This document shows, piece after piece, positions 10,705-23,624 of a stretch of 64,000 nt of DNA. The notes under the pieces are model-generated. The model saw only the letters and a program-made list of their open reading frames with translations, did no database searches and was not told the origin of the DNA. Every line of letters starts with the position of its first letter. The first letter of the stretch is position 1. This DNA is from Ceratorhiza oryzae-sativae. Taxonomy: Eukaryota > Basidiomycota > Agaricomycetes > Cantharellales > Ceratobasidiaceae. Both the position numbers and the translations under genes were made by a program. The DNA lies in assembly GCA_030998015.1 (NCBI GenBank), contig JARWMV010000234.1, positions 1,736,001 to 1,800,000 on the forward strand, read 5' to 3'.

Positions 10705-13700
10705 CTACAGCCTAGGTGTTGGAGTCCTTTCGCCCGAGCGCCTCCTGCTCGAGTCTCCGTCGTGAGAATATGAATCTCCAGGATCAATCACAGTCTCCAA
10801 ATCATGGTATCGGCCGAGATCGTATGCTTCGCTTCGGGCAATCCCAGATCGGTCATGCGGAAGCCAGATCATGGGCATTGGAACGAGCAACTCGGGAGGA
10901 TACAGCAGCCCAGCGGTTTCAATAGCATGGTCAGAAGAAGGGATGACTGGCGCAGCGTCTGGGTGGGTGTGCGCAGCTCGTTCCGTCGAAACGAGGTCGT
11001 CTATATCTTCAGTTTCTGTGGGTAGACGATCAGATATGCGTTGCATCCTGTTGGCCGAATCCAAGGCAGCTCACCAATTGGGACAGCGTCTTTCTGCCGG
11101 TTGGCCGAAGGCATCACATTGAGCGTAATACTCATCATGTCCAACACGCTAGCGATCGATCCGCGAGGTACGCCGTTCCTCTCGGCTGGCGAACTGAACA
11201 GGCTCGTCCCATCCTCTTCAATCGTGACGCGCCTTCTGCCCCTGTTTCCTTGCATTGATCGCTTGAATGTCGCGAGAGAATCACGCGTGACAGGGCTGAA
11301 ATTGCGCTCGGGAGGCGTGCGAGATCGGTAACCACAGTATCCTTCGACGAGCAGGACGATCACAAGGGCTGCACCAAGCAGGACTCCTCCAAGAACCCAA
11401 AGTCTCCGGGAGAGAAATATCAATCCCATCAGTAGGGGCTGAAGAGCGAGTAGCGTCGCGAAACGACGCAAGAGCCAGAGTTGGAGCAGACCACCGGTTG
11501 AAGGCGCATCCGTACGGGTCCAGACGTAACCTACCAGATATCGATAGGCTACCAATGAGAGTAACACGAGTACTAGGATCGGGGGGCCGATTAAAGGGAA
11601 TATGAGTGAAAACGTGGAAGCAAAGATGACTGCAAGAACACAACAGCCAGAAGCGAAAGCAGGATTGAATGATCTAGGGTATGTCGCTACGAATTTGAGG
11701 CCATTGTTAGTCAAAGATACACGAACTAGCGAAAATAAATCATACCGCGGAAATGCTGTCTGGGGGTAATGGCTCTTTTTTGTGCCTCCATATTTTCCAC
11801 AGCCTAGCCGGCTGAAGCATCAGTAGCCCTGGCGCAATCACTGCCGCATTGAGCACGATCACCATCAAGAGTACCGCAATGTACGTGGTCCCGTTTGCCA
11901 CAATGCTCGTCCGCCCAACGCCGATGTCAAACGCCTGCATGCCAAAGATAAGACCTCCGGTGGCGATGATCCATGCGGTTGCAACAAAAACCAGCACATA
12001 GAATGTTGCTTTGAACTCCCTAAGCCGAGCTGCAGATACCGAGACCGCGCCAGTATATTTTGCGGCATGATTCACAACCAAGAGAGCAATGGTGATGAAG
12101 AGTGTTGCTGCGATGGCGGGTGCAAGTGTAGTCGCTAGGGCTGCTCCTAAATTGTCTTTGCCAGACAGCGGCTCCAGGAAAGGCAGAAAATGCGCAACTT
12201 CTGGAGCGCCAGCCAAAGCTAAGCCCGCGACAGGGATAACTACATTTCGCGCTTTAGAATGAGTACAGAAACCCCATCAAAGAGCAGAACTCACGAGAGA
12301 CAGCCAAGAGCATCGCTACGACCGTTACAATGATCCAGTAGCGGAAATCGCTCCATGACCCCCCTTGCTCCTGCAGCTCGTGCCACCTTATGTCTGCCTT
12401 GGCTCGGCCCTCGATTGGCTGGACGCCAGCCAAGTACCGAACATTGCGTCCTACGATAAGCCAGCCTTTGATATGTTGTCCTTCTGCTATGGCACTAAAT
12501 GATTCTTGTTGAGCCTCTGCGATGGCCGCGTTCAGCTGTTTGAGCTGCGATCGCCAGGTGCGAATGCCATCATAGACCATTGCAAGGGCCTCATGATCCA
12601 ATCCTGAGACGGGCCGAAGGACAGGCTGTCGACGGGAGCGTGAGTCGCTGCGTCGGCCGCCGCTAGAGCCTCGTGTGTGTTCTCGACGCCCGTGACCATC
12701 ACTGTGATCGCTCCGCCCATGACCATCGCTATTACCCCGGCGCCCGTGGCCGTCGCTTGCACCCTGCATAGCAGAATCGTCGCTGGGCTCCCCTGCCTTC
12801 CTCCCAGACCTTGGCCCGACAACCGACTCTCGTACACTTGCTCCTTTGGACGGTCCTGAATTAGAATTAGTCCCGGGGCCTATCCCCGTCCCAACGAGAG
12901 TCGAGGAAAACCAACTAGACGGGGCCCTCCTGTCTCCGTTCTGAACAAATTGCCCATCGCTCGGAACTTCCGTCATTTCCCATCCTTCTTCTTCTAGCGG
13001 AACATGATTAGGTCCAAATGAACCTAGGTGCTCCATCGTGTTCGGTGCTGGAGTAGGAGGCATGGCCGAGAGTTCACCAGTTTGACCAACACGGACCCGA
13101 GAGCCAAGGGGGAGACGACCAAAAGATATAGACTCCCGAGTAACCTCTTGGAAACGGCTACCAATAACTCTTTGGCTAATCCGCTGAGCAAGGCTATCGT
13201 TAGAAGATGAGATACGACCGCCAGTAATTCCCTGCGATCTTGCGAAGTCAGGTGTTAGTCGAGGGGAAGGTATGAAAGGCCGCACATTGAGATTCCGGAG
13301 CTTGTAATATGATGACGGAGCAACATAGCTTGTTGGCGTAGGTCCACCGTGCTCACCGGGTCCAAGTTGATTATGCAGATCCCGTCTTCGACCACCTAGA
13401 GGTCTCGGCCGGCTAATACGTGGGCCAGACCTTCTTCCTTCAAAGGCGTCGTCATCAGAGTCATCCTCTGGGGCAAGCTGAAAGGAACGGATATAATGCG
13501 TTTCTGCAACCTCTAGATTGTCGAGAACAACAGCTCGTTGCTTAATAAGATCCTCAAGGCGAGATGTGTCACTGCAAAAAGGTTACGGGTGTACCGGAGG
13601 GGCATCAACACTTGGACTTACACAATAGTAAACAGCCCGTGCACATCAACCTCTACTCCACCGTGCGAACGCTCGGCGTCGCCTGTTCCTGCGCTTCCGC

Positions 13701-15033
13701 TGCCACCCAAACTCCTGCCTGGCCCTGGGCTCTGGCTTATGTTCCTTGCTAAACCCAAACTTCCAGACCGATTCCTGGGCCGGGTCCCTTCACCACCCAA
13801 CTTCGAAGTAAGGCCACACCTCACAAACAAATCCTTCACACGCCCCTCACCCCAGCCTTGGAACCCAGGTGCTCGATCGCTGGGGAGCCAAACCATGTCA
13901 ACGAGGTTGAGCGAATCGAGCCATTGCCGGCGGCATGCAAGAACTTTAGTCCACTCGTGCAAGAGTTTAAAGAGGGCAGGGAGGGCGAAGAATACGATAA
14001 CCAGGACGGTGAGGATAATAAGTCGAACGCGGGCAGCCGGTGTTCGGTCCGACCCATCTACGATCGCGCGCTTTGTCAACCGCATGTTGGTTGCCACATG
14101 CCCTTCGTCATACATCTTTAACAAACGCAGAAGCGATAAATCTTGAAGGGAGATACGCGTCCGCCAAATATCGCGCGTGGATATGAATCGGCGAGACATG
14201 GCGTGTCGACAAGGTAGAGAGGTAAAGCGCCTAGCAGGCCAACGATGGTCCAACCTAGTACCAAGAGAAGAGCAACCCAGATAGTTCGTTGTGCGAGTTC
14301 ACCGTCGGAAGGGAAAGGTACTTGAGAGGATAGGGCAGGTACGAGAGGCACCGGTGGGAAAAGGAAGGCCCAGAATGTTGATCGGAGAGGCTCTGGTCGC
14401 GACCTAAATTGTAAATTAGACGGGTGATGCAAACATGATGACCATCAGCTCACTCAGGCCTAACAAACCATTCACGCGCGCAGCGTAGAGCGCACGTATC
14501 CTTGGGCGGAGTATAGCGAAAAGCAGCTGCAACTACACGTCAACAACCTAATAGGAAATATTAGACCTAATATTTACCCAAATAAGAAGCCCAACAGCAG
14601 CCGTGAAAACCAGGGAAGCAATGAGACCCGTTGCTGCAGTATCAACACCATGTCCGGCGCAAACGACATCGATGGTGACCGAGGATGGAGTTGGTCCAGA
14701 GTTCTGTATCTCACTGAACGTGGCGGTAACGATCGTAGTAGAAGGAAGTGTTAAAGTGACGGAAAATGAGGTTGTCAATAGGTCGGGCGTAGATGTTGGA
14801 GCCGGAGATGCGTCTATGGGCCCGGATGTGGAGGCGCCAGGAAATACCGACGAGTCTGGAGTTGCAGAGGGGAACGCGCTGGTAAACGAGCCTGTGGGTT
14901 CACCTACAGGGAATGGAGAAGTTGACACAAGGCTAGAAAGGACATCGGTGGGCGATAAGCTCGAGAGCGATGCTTCAGAGACTGTGCTGAGTGAGCTAAG
15001 TTCCGATGTCCACCAATAATGAAGATCAGCCAT
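10705..15033 (-). CDS. CSC1/OSCA/TMEM63-type calcium-permeable channel, two frame breaks
   Basis: Seven exons, complement(join(10705..11015,11075..11686,11746..12239,12295..13571,13622..14392,14454..14526,14578..15033)), would give about 1,331 residues once two missing bases are allowed for. The family forms mechanically or osmotically gated cation channels. An S/T-rich extracellular N-terminus and first membrane helix lead into the LLFAILRPR motif, then LVDTPCLAD and a long cytosolic region (with an SDGHGR repeat). The 7-TM core follows (GLALAGAPE, YPRSFNPAF, RYLVGYVW), and the C-terminal PMIWLPHD motif is typical. Frame must change near 14158-14165 and in a T6 run at 11776-11781. In both places one extra base restores conserved sequence without an intron. 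It may be an intact gene with assembly errors or a young pseudogene. Confidence 0.85.
12665..12765 (-). repeat. SDGHGR coding repeat in the CSC1 cytosolic insert
   Basis: Three near-identical copies of the peptide SDGHGR, spaced 8-9 residues apart and joined by R/N/H linkers, lie in the cytosolic loop of the channel gene. They are encoded by a short tandem DNA repeat (GATGGTCACGGGCG-like units). The insert is low-complexity, His/Gly/Arg-rich and not part of the conserved fold. Confidence 0.7.
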
Positions 15034-17222
15034 GAAGGCTGAGGCAAGAAAATTCAATTATATAAGGAATTAGATCTTCAGACTTGTGGTCGTATCTGCG
15101 GTCGTGAACGTGCTAATCAGTGAGAGTCGTAGGGCGCTGCACAGATGCGCCGTCGAAAGGCGTGGCCGAAGCCAGAATAAAATGATCATTCTTACCACGC
15201 GACACGCCACAACACGCCCAAGCCCGGGAAAATACGGCAATAAATTAGAAACGAGTGGAGTGCCAGCCGCTCACGTTGGCAGTTGTTCTCTGCGTAGGTA
15301 GAAACGAGTGTGCGCGTTTTTGGAGGTCTGCAGCCTGCTGCTGGTCAGCCGATGTTGTACTTGAAAGATTGCCAGGGCAACTGCCCGACTCGGAGCAACA
15401 AGGGACAGCGACCGCGTTGCTCACATCTTCTTTGATATCGTATATACACAAATATTCCAATAGGAAGTTCAAAACGACTAGACCAATTCGGATCGTTGAT
15501 GTTACTTCAGAAATCTAGTTGGCTATCGTTACTAACTCAATTATTGCAAAGCCCATCCATCCCAAGTGCTGTCCAAACCAAAGTCAGCCTCTGTTCATCC
15601 GGCCAACCAAAGCATTAGTTTCAGCTCGGTGATGAACAGCTCGGCCCGAAGTGGTCAACAAACCCTGGCTCTTTCTATGGTCAATCGATGAGATTTCTCT
15701 GTGTCGAAACGGCAAACACCACTTTTCAGTAATAACACACATTTGCGAAATGTGTGCCATGTTGTCGAAAATATCTGCATATACGCTGCACATATTATAC
15801 TTGTGCCTTCGGTCGCCAGCCTATCTCACTGTGGTCTAGCCCGGGCTGTCGCTTTGAATGATACTTGGAGTTCAACTAGCAGCATCCCCATCAACTTTAA
15901 TAGCCTGGTATATTACTTCTTACTTTGCCCTGATGCGATAACAGCACAACTGACTAAAATGAACCCTTCAAGTATATGCGATTGAACTAAGTTAGATCAA
16001 TACTCTGGCGTCGATCACTCAGTAACTGTCTGTTTGCTACTAGGTTCTGCGCCTCTGCGGTTTGTCCAAGTTCACGTGCAGGCTATAGGAGGACACCTTC
16101 AGGTTGACCGTTCCTCCTGCTGCTACAAAAAATAGCTATCCAAAGTTAGGCATGGATGTGGTCGAGGCAAGGAAGGCGCTCCAAAGGTTAGCGTTCTGTG
16201 CTCATGCTGGTTGTTTATTTTATTGGGAGGGTCTAAAATCGGAGGACGTATGCAACTAGCGTTCTGGATCTATCTAACCTCTAGTGACTCGAAACGACTC
16301 GGGCTGAAAATGCAAATATCATGATTGATTTTTATTATAAGCTTGTTGGGGTTTATCTTAATTCCCTTCCACAATCAACATTCGTTACATACATCTATCA
16401 GTACCATGCGATCCCCCTGGTACTACGGCCTTAAAGAACCCTATATTCAAGACGAATAAAAGCTATTCCACTAATGTCTGAGCTACGCAACGCTGGTCGT
16501 AATGTTAGGCTCTTGGAACGTTGGAATTTTGCTGCCATCAATACTCTTTCCGCTTCCCTGCACCTTAAAACCTGTGTGCATAGCATAGCCCTTCATCGAT
16601 TGGTTAGCGTTTTGCCCACAGGAGCTTTGTTTCTGGTTATCTCCCCCTTCTCAGACCCTTAAACGAAAGAGCACTTTGTTTGTCTCACCTAACAAAAGAC
16701 AATCTTTGCGTTCGAATCTCGGTGAGTTTTGGATATTCTCCGATTTTACGTAGCCAGAGAGTATGGGGAAGCTCATTGTACAGTTTATAGTGATCGGAAA
16801 TAAATAGCAGCTGAGAGTGGATGAGCATTTTAAGTGCGTCACATCAATATCCGCTCATTGCCATGAGATGTCATACGGGCTTAAAACAGCTATGGAGCGA
16901 TTTGCAGCCTTTGTTTATTGACGGACGACTATTGCTAAAACACACCATCTTGCTGCATACATAAGCATAATCTCGTAGCGCTCATAACATCCATTACATC
17001 TAGCCGGGTTCACGTTGGGTCCACCGAAAGGGATGGCAGTCACCGAATCAGCAGGGCCGGTATCCCTGAAAGGGTCGAGAGATGCTCCATCAGACAATTC
17101 ATTTGTTTCCCAGGATAGGAAGTATGCGTCGATGTATATATATGTGTCAACTGCCATGTAAGGGTAAATCGCCAGAAGTTGGTGTCTTTGCTCGCGATTG
17201 AGTTTGGCGCCGCAGGAGCCAA
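15034..17222. other. 2.2 kb region without a recognisable gene
   Basis: Both strands were read. Frames are short and interrupted and show no conserved domain. The sequence is more AT-rich around 15.9-16.9 kb than the flanking genes. I see no terminal repeats or transposase motifs. The left end must contain the CSC1 promoter and the right end that of the checkpoint gene. Confidence 0.5.
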
Positions 17223-20200
17223 ATGATGGATGACCACGTGACATTGCGGGGATCGTGTTCGACGACGATGGTGGTGTCGGTGGGAGCGGTGAACGCGGGC
17301 GACTTAAGGTGTGTAAATACATTGTATCGTAAAGCGCGTTCAATGACGGATTTATACAGTCTGGAAGAGAGTTTTCTAGCGGATACGAGCAATGTGACGG
17401 AGGAAGAGTCGCAAAGGATAACGTCTCAAATGCGTGCTGCTGCTGTAAGCTTGATTTTACTGGCTATGGCTTGGTAGTTGACTCGGTTATAGTATTATCT
17501 CGGGAACAAGGATGTGACTGAGCAGCAAGCAAAGGAACGTTACCAGATTACTCATAGCCTCGCGCCACAACAAAACCCGCCTCCTTCTCCCCCAACTTCT
17601 TCCCCTCCGGCCCCCCAGCCGACTTCTCACAAGCCATCAGGAAAAGCGACATCTCCTCTCACAATGGATCGCTCGCGTACCGCTCCTTGTCGCGCCAAGA
17701 CCACTGCGCTCACTCCACGGCCGGTTACAATCCCGCATCCACAGCCAAAGCAGAAACAGGAACAGGAGAATGAATCTATCGAATCCGATCCAGGTTTCCG
17801 CCCTGGAGGGTATGTGGAAACGGGAGGTCGTGATGTAGGTCGCGCGTTGGATCATTTTAAATTAGGCTAATAATATTTTCGCGTGATAGGACTATTGGTA
17901 TCGTACTTCTCATGCTGTTCAACTTGCTAGGCAAGACGAAAGCGATAATAGTAGCACTCCGCCCATCCCTCAATCTCAATCACAGTCTCAATCACCTACG
18001 AAACAAACCCAGCCGCCACCCCACTCTCCACCACAGTCCCAATCTCAGCCACAACCCTCTCAGGTTCACAGCCCTCCTGCGTCGCCGCCCCGACCAGCTG
18101 GATCAGGGCTTGTGCATATGCTGTCTCAACTCTCAACGAGCGATACATCCCAGGAACGTGACAAAGTACTTGCCCTCGCATCGTCCGATGAGAAAAATCC
18201 CCATCGAAACCAAACAGAGCCGCCTGGAATCGTGGACTATGCTTCAGACCAGTCCAACCGGCCAATTCATGTCGATCCTCAACCCGAGGAAACCCAGGCC
18301 ACCCTACTTCAGACTCAGCTAGAGTATATACCGTCACGATATACCACTGGCCACCCTCTGCATGGCTCCAGCCCTAGCCTAGGTGGCTCTCCGGCGCGGG
18401 GCTTAAGCCCGAGATCGAGCCCGAGTCTCGGTGGAGATGACCGACGCTCAAGTCCGAGTTTAGGCGGAGTGAGTCCGAGCCGACCCGGAGGATTTGCGGC
18501 GATGAACATGACTGGCGGCAGCAGCCCCTATCAAGCCAGCTCGGCTTTCCCGACCCAGAATCCGGAATCGTTGACCCAAGAGGAAGAGGACTCTGGGATG
18601 CAGGACCATGACTCGGAAGGGACGCAGGGCACTGCAGCGACGCAAATTGTGTCGCCCGAAGACAAATATGTGAGTGCGACGCCAGCACCGGCGACAGCCC
18701 CACCAATGGAGGACGAGATGGAGGAACTATGCAATAGCAGGTTAACCACGAAGAGCGGGGAGTATGGTGCCCACAAAAGGCAAGCTACTCCTGAAACACA
18801 GGTCGTTAGCCCCGAGGAACCCGTCCCGGACATAAGCATGCACGACATAAACGCCACAGAAGAGCCATCATTGCAGTCTCTCCACGAGCTCACCACTCCT
18901 CATCGAACTGGGCAGTTTGTGCGCTTACGAGACGGTGATCCGTCTCGCCAGAAGGCTACACCACTTCGACCTTCCGCTGGCTCATCTGTGCCGCCTCTCA
19001 CGACCCCCTTGACGAACCCTCAGCAGACATACGCGCTCGACCGATCCAGAAAGTCAGCATTTGAACCTCCTGTACGCTCCTGGCCGCAGGCCCAAACCCG
19101 TATCCGGCGGCTCGAGCTTGGAGGGGGAGAATTAAGCTCTACACCGACACGATGGGATTCTGCGAAGGCTGATGCAGAAGAGAGGGCTGCACGGGAGGCG
19201 GAAGAGAAACGACAGGCTACGAGCTCTAGTGGGCGCGACAAAGAACCTGCGAAGCCGCCAACGCCAGCAGCAGCAAATGAGGTTTTAACTGCTTCAACGC
19301 CTTTTATTAGCGGGAAAGGCAAGGGAACGCCGCAAAGGCTGATTAGGTCTCCGCTTTCCCCACGGAGAACCGGTGCAAAGGACCGAGAGCAGGCAGCGGA
19401 TGCCGAAATGGACAATACTCACGATACGGAACCAGAAGACACGGAACCGGAGCCAATCCCACAGCCTGGAACACTCGTACGAAACCAAAGCTCACTACCC
19501 CTTGAAGTCGGCCGTCAAGAGCGACTCAAGAATAAGCAACTGCCCACCCCTGCTCCTCCAGTCGACTCTGAGCCAGAGCACGAATCGGAAGATGAGGCTC
19601 TACCCCAAGCCACCCCCCAGCGCGGTCGAGGGAAGCAGATTGCACGTCGAGGAAAAGGAAGAGTAAAAGGGAGAGGGAGAGGCGGCGCAATCGGCACTCC
19701 CCGTACCCCACACGAAATTACGGGTAGCCCAGCGTCACCCTTGAAGAGTGGACCGAGCACAGGGAAGAAACGTCCACGCGCCGGGACAGCGGGAGATGCG
19801 TCGCCCGCTGGCGTAGCTCCCAAGAAACTCCGAGTACAGACTGGATCGGCTACACCTGCTGCCGCTGGCGTCTCTGGTTCCGCGCCCGAGTCGACTTTGG
19901 TTGGAGTCCGCGTCTTGGCCTGGTGGTCCAAGGGGAGAAATTATTATTTCGGTTCGATAACCGGCTGCGAAACAAAGGGCTTGTGTTCGATTCTATATGA
20001 CGACGGGGATTCTGGGACAGTCGCGCTGGATCGGTTACGTCGGGGCGATTTGCGTGTTGGAGATCAAGTCAGGGTCAACCCTCACGACAAGAGTGCATTG
20101 CACCGTGGAGACGCCATTGTCAAGGATGTTCGGAAGTGGCAGTCGGACCACATTGTAGGTGTCGCGATGGGAGCAACGGGTAGTGGCGAGCGTGTAGACT

Positions 20201-21276
20201 TTCCAGGCGTCGCGTTGATGGTTCCTACAAAAGAGGTAAATCTCTCATGGTCCGACCGAATGCTCAGCGAGAACGGTGTCGCTACCCCGCCTGATACAAA
20301 ACCGTTCGCAAAGCGGAGAGTAAGCGCCAACACCTCCATCACTATGTCTGCGCGAAGTGGAAGACTCTCTGGATACGCTTTTGTCCTTACACTGAAGGCA
20401 GAAGATGTTGGCATCCGTGATGACAAACTCGAGGATTGGAAGGTGTCTTTCCGAACCAAGATCGAAAACCATGGCGGAGTCGTGGCGGACGAGTGGGACG
20501 AGTTATTTACTGTTCAAGGCGAGGTACACCCAAAGGGTGGATATTCAGAGCGGGAGAAACAGGAGCTTTTGAGTATGTTGGGGGCAATAAGTGGCCAAGA
20601 GTTCATAAGGTATTCTTGTTGAGCGGGAAGATGGGCACAACAGCCAAATACATGATGGCTTTGGCGTTAGGCGTCCCATGTTTATCCCATAAGTGGATTG
20701 ATGAATTTTTACGTGATGTGAGTATCGAAACTCCCTGTCGCCATTAGATCCTAACTCCGTTTGATGAACATTAGGAATCAACACCTTGGTTACACGCACT
20801 CTTATCATGTGGCCAATCAGACCTATACGGGACGCTCTTGTCTCAAGTGATAGACCCGCGAATACAGAAGGAGCCAGACATGGTGAAGGCAATTGTTGAA
20901 ACTCAACTCGAACGTAGACCATTTGGGGGAAAGGCTGTCTTGTGTATTTTCAAGAAGACCAAGGTATGTTATCCTCGTCGTTCTGTCGCATATAATAGCT
21001 CATATTACTGGTGTTCCTCAGAAGATCCAGAAGGATCCTGCTGATAAGGGTAGATTTTTCTCTCGCGTCGTTGGCGTACTAGGTGCCGCTTCCGTCCACC
21101 TCGTGCACGAGACTAGTCCATGGCCTATAGATCTCCAGCCTGGCGATTTTGATTTTGTTGTGTGTGAGAGTCCCGCGATAGAGAACACATTGAGGCAGCA
21201 AGGTGCAACATGCCGTTCTTTGAACTGGGTCAAACAGTGTATCATTATGAGTAGAGATTTGCCGGTAGACGAGTAG
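17223..21276 (+). CDS. Rad9/Crb2/53BP1-like DNA damage checkpoint mediator (Tudor plus BRCT)
   Basis: Proposed exons are join(17223..17308,17360..17444,17493..17809,17931..20523,20610..20717,20775..20963,21022..21276), 1,210 residues. Such proteins bind histone marks at DNA breaks and recruit checkpoint kinases. A long S/P/T/Q-rich disordered region with many SP/TP sites (ETQVVSPEE, ATQIVSPED) precedes a Tudor domain (VRVLAWWSKGRNYYFGSI...YDDGDSG). Two BRCT repeats follow: one from GRLSGYAFVLTL through ALALGVPCLSHKWID, the second from GGKAVLCIFKK to the C-terminal NWVKQCII. The first two exons are supported by phase and composition only. ATG 17664 is a conservative alternative start. The acceptor before the VFLLSG exon could instead be at 20573, adding 12 residues. 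Confidence 0.82.
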
Positions 21277-21541
21277 CATGCCAGACTTTTTTTTTTTGCA
21301 TCCAGTTCCTTATGCTCTTGCTATATATTGTTTCATACAAGATTGATGTCCTCGATTTACATTTCTCTTCCATCTGTATATGCTAAATATCATACCATCA
21401 TGTAGGAACACGGTGCTGGGCGAAATCCGCTCGGATCAAATATGGGACACAAGAACCCGCTCCTTCACGTGATTTTCAGTGTCTCTTGTCGCCGACCTTT
21501 GTGAACGCTCTTCGCGAGAAAGGCTCTGTCAAACCTTTCCG

Positions 21542-23309
21542 ATGCCTCGGAACAGATCGTTTTACAGATTTCACAAGCCGCCCCGTCCAGTGATTAATCC
21601 ACCTCGCCCTGTTGCGAGGCTCCATCTTTGGCCTAAGTCCTGCAGGTTGCCTACCAGATATGTCGCAGTTATTCTCCTGCTTATAACTCTGAGGCTAATA
21701 TCGTCTAAGAAACCTGAGCCGAACGTCATAGTGCCCCCGGCCCTCAAAGTTTCCTCTACCCCTATTCGTATAGACCGGTCACGGATGGAGGAGCTGGGTA
21801 TGTACGACGAGCCCGAATGGTTCGACGCGGAGTGGACGCAAATGATGAAGCATAGGAACCAGCGCATAGTTGGACATTCTACAGCCAGTCCTCTACTCGT
21901 TACTGCCTTGCCTGAAACCAAGTCATCGAAGCACAAATATATTTCGAACATGCTTGCTGATTGGAAGCTTTGCGGGCATAGAGATACACCGTGTCGGGTT
22001 GTTCTGGTTTGTATTAGCTACGCTGCTTCGGTTTTGTACTAAACCACTAAACCCAGGCGGGATCGGTTGGAGAACAGGAATCGAAGGCTCAAGGCCACCT
22101 GCAACAAAGTACGTAATCTATTCTGTTCAGTTTGAGCCTGCGCACCAACTCCGCCTAGTCGCTGTTCTTGCGCGAGAACTCAACAGAACACTTGTGCTCC
22201 CGAACATGCATAAATCTCGCTTTGGAACCTGTGCACAGAACCGGTTCGACAGCTACTATGATGTTGGGTCTTTGCAAACACTTGGGGTACACACCGTAAC
22301 CTATGAGACCTTTTTAGAATGGTGCGCAACGAGAAGAATACCTCCATTGGTACATACAGTCGAGATATTCGCCTGGGATCAGCGGATGTCCCATCAGAGC
22401 ACTGCTTGGAAACGATGCCTTTGGAAATCAGCCCCAAGGATCCAGTGGGATCAAAATACGACTCAACTACCTGTTCGGGATTCTAAGAACTTTATCACTT
22501 CTGGGAGGTCAATCACTGACATGCTTCGCGACGCTCTCCTTTCAACTCCGCCAAACTATCCGGATATACACGAGTTGGATATTCCTCAAGTATATGCGCT
22601 CGATTGGAGACTACGTCACCCAGTTATACCAGAAGTCATGGATCGCTATTTGACTTATGCTACTGAAATCATTCAGTATGCTGACGACTCACTAGAGGCC
22701 GCTGGACCTGTCGCGGTCATCCATTGGCGCATGGAATCAGTGCAACCTTCAATCCTGGTCGATTGCTCAAAGGGACTCATCGAATTGCTCAAGCAGATAC
22801 TGAACCAGAGCAAGTTCAAGGACATTCGTTTAGTATATCTGGCAACAGACTTCCCATTGGATTACGGCCGTGTGGGGTATTCTGGAACCTTTCGTGACAT
22901 CGGAGAACATCACTTTGCTGCGGTCAGAACGTTTCGGCGAGCATTTCAACCCGGTGGTGCACTCGAATCATACAGACTAGTCTCGTATTTTGAATTGACG
23001 CACTCGATCCCTCGTGCTGCTGAGAATCCTATGGAAGTTGATCCAGGCTATTTTGGGATCATGGATAAAGTTATTGCGAGCAGGGCAGCTGTGTTCATTC
23101 GAGGGTCTCCGCAGTGCGCAAGGAACAGGTGAGCATTTATACATCCAATTTCATTCTGGGTGATGCTTTATCTTGGGTGTATGGTGTGTAGCTCGTTCAC
23201 GAGGCAAATCTTGTCGAGTCGGCAGCAAACTCAGCGTGATCAACCAGGCTCAAAAGTCCGAAATATCGACTATACGTTTCAGCCACTCAGTCTTCTTGAC
23301 CACCACTGA
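21542..23309 (+). CDS. Type II membrane glycosyltransferase, O-fucosyltransferase-like
   Basis: Three exons, join(21542..22010,22057..23128,23192..23309), give 552 residues. A short basic cytosolic tail is followed by one membrane anchor (YVAVILLLITLRLIS, about residues 41-56), a Golgi type II layout. The luminal part resembles GDP-fucose protein O-fucosyltransferase-like proteins of fungi: HQLRLVAVLARELNRTLVLPN, then VAVIHWRMES and LVYLATDFP. I see the general arrangement but cannot confirm the donor-binding residues, so the sugar is not assigned. The phase-1 first donor (GTATTA) was chosen because it alone joins the two conserved parts in frame. Confidence 0.7.
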
Positions 23310-23624
23310 CCGTTCGCTTGGCTATCGTTCATGTTTGTTTCCGTTCACCCGCTCCAACGTTTAAACTAAAAATGCATTTGATAAAGTTCCAAAGACTACT
23401 AAAGAGTGTCAGGGGTTGGATTGTCCTAAAAAGATCATGATAACACAGAAGCAAAAACACTGGTAAAGTCAGATGTCCAACACACAGACACAAGCAGACG
23501 TAAGTCCAAAATGAATAGAAAAGAAGCACCCAGGCTGCGCCATAAAGAACAGGATTACTCTAAAGTCTGTACGAGAATACTACCACCAAAGGAACATAAC
23601 AACGTAGCGTAGCGTCTCATCAAT

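Noticed and set aside
16700..16730. GTTCGAATC-like motif suggesting another tRNA T-arm
   Set aside because: Flanking bases do not pair into a T-stem, and no acceptor, D or anticodon arm can be built at the right distances.
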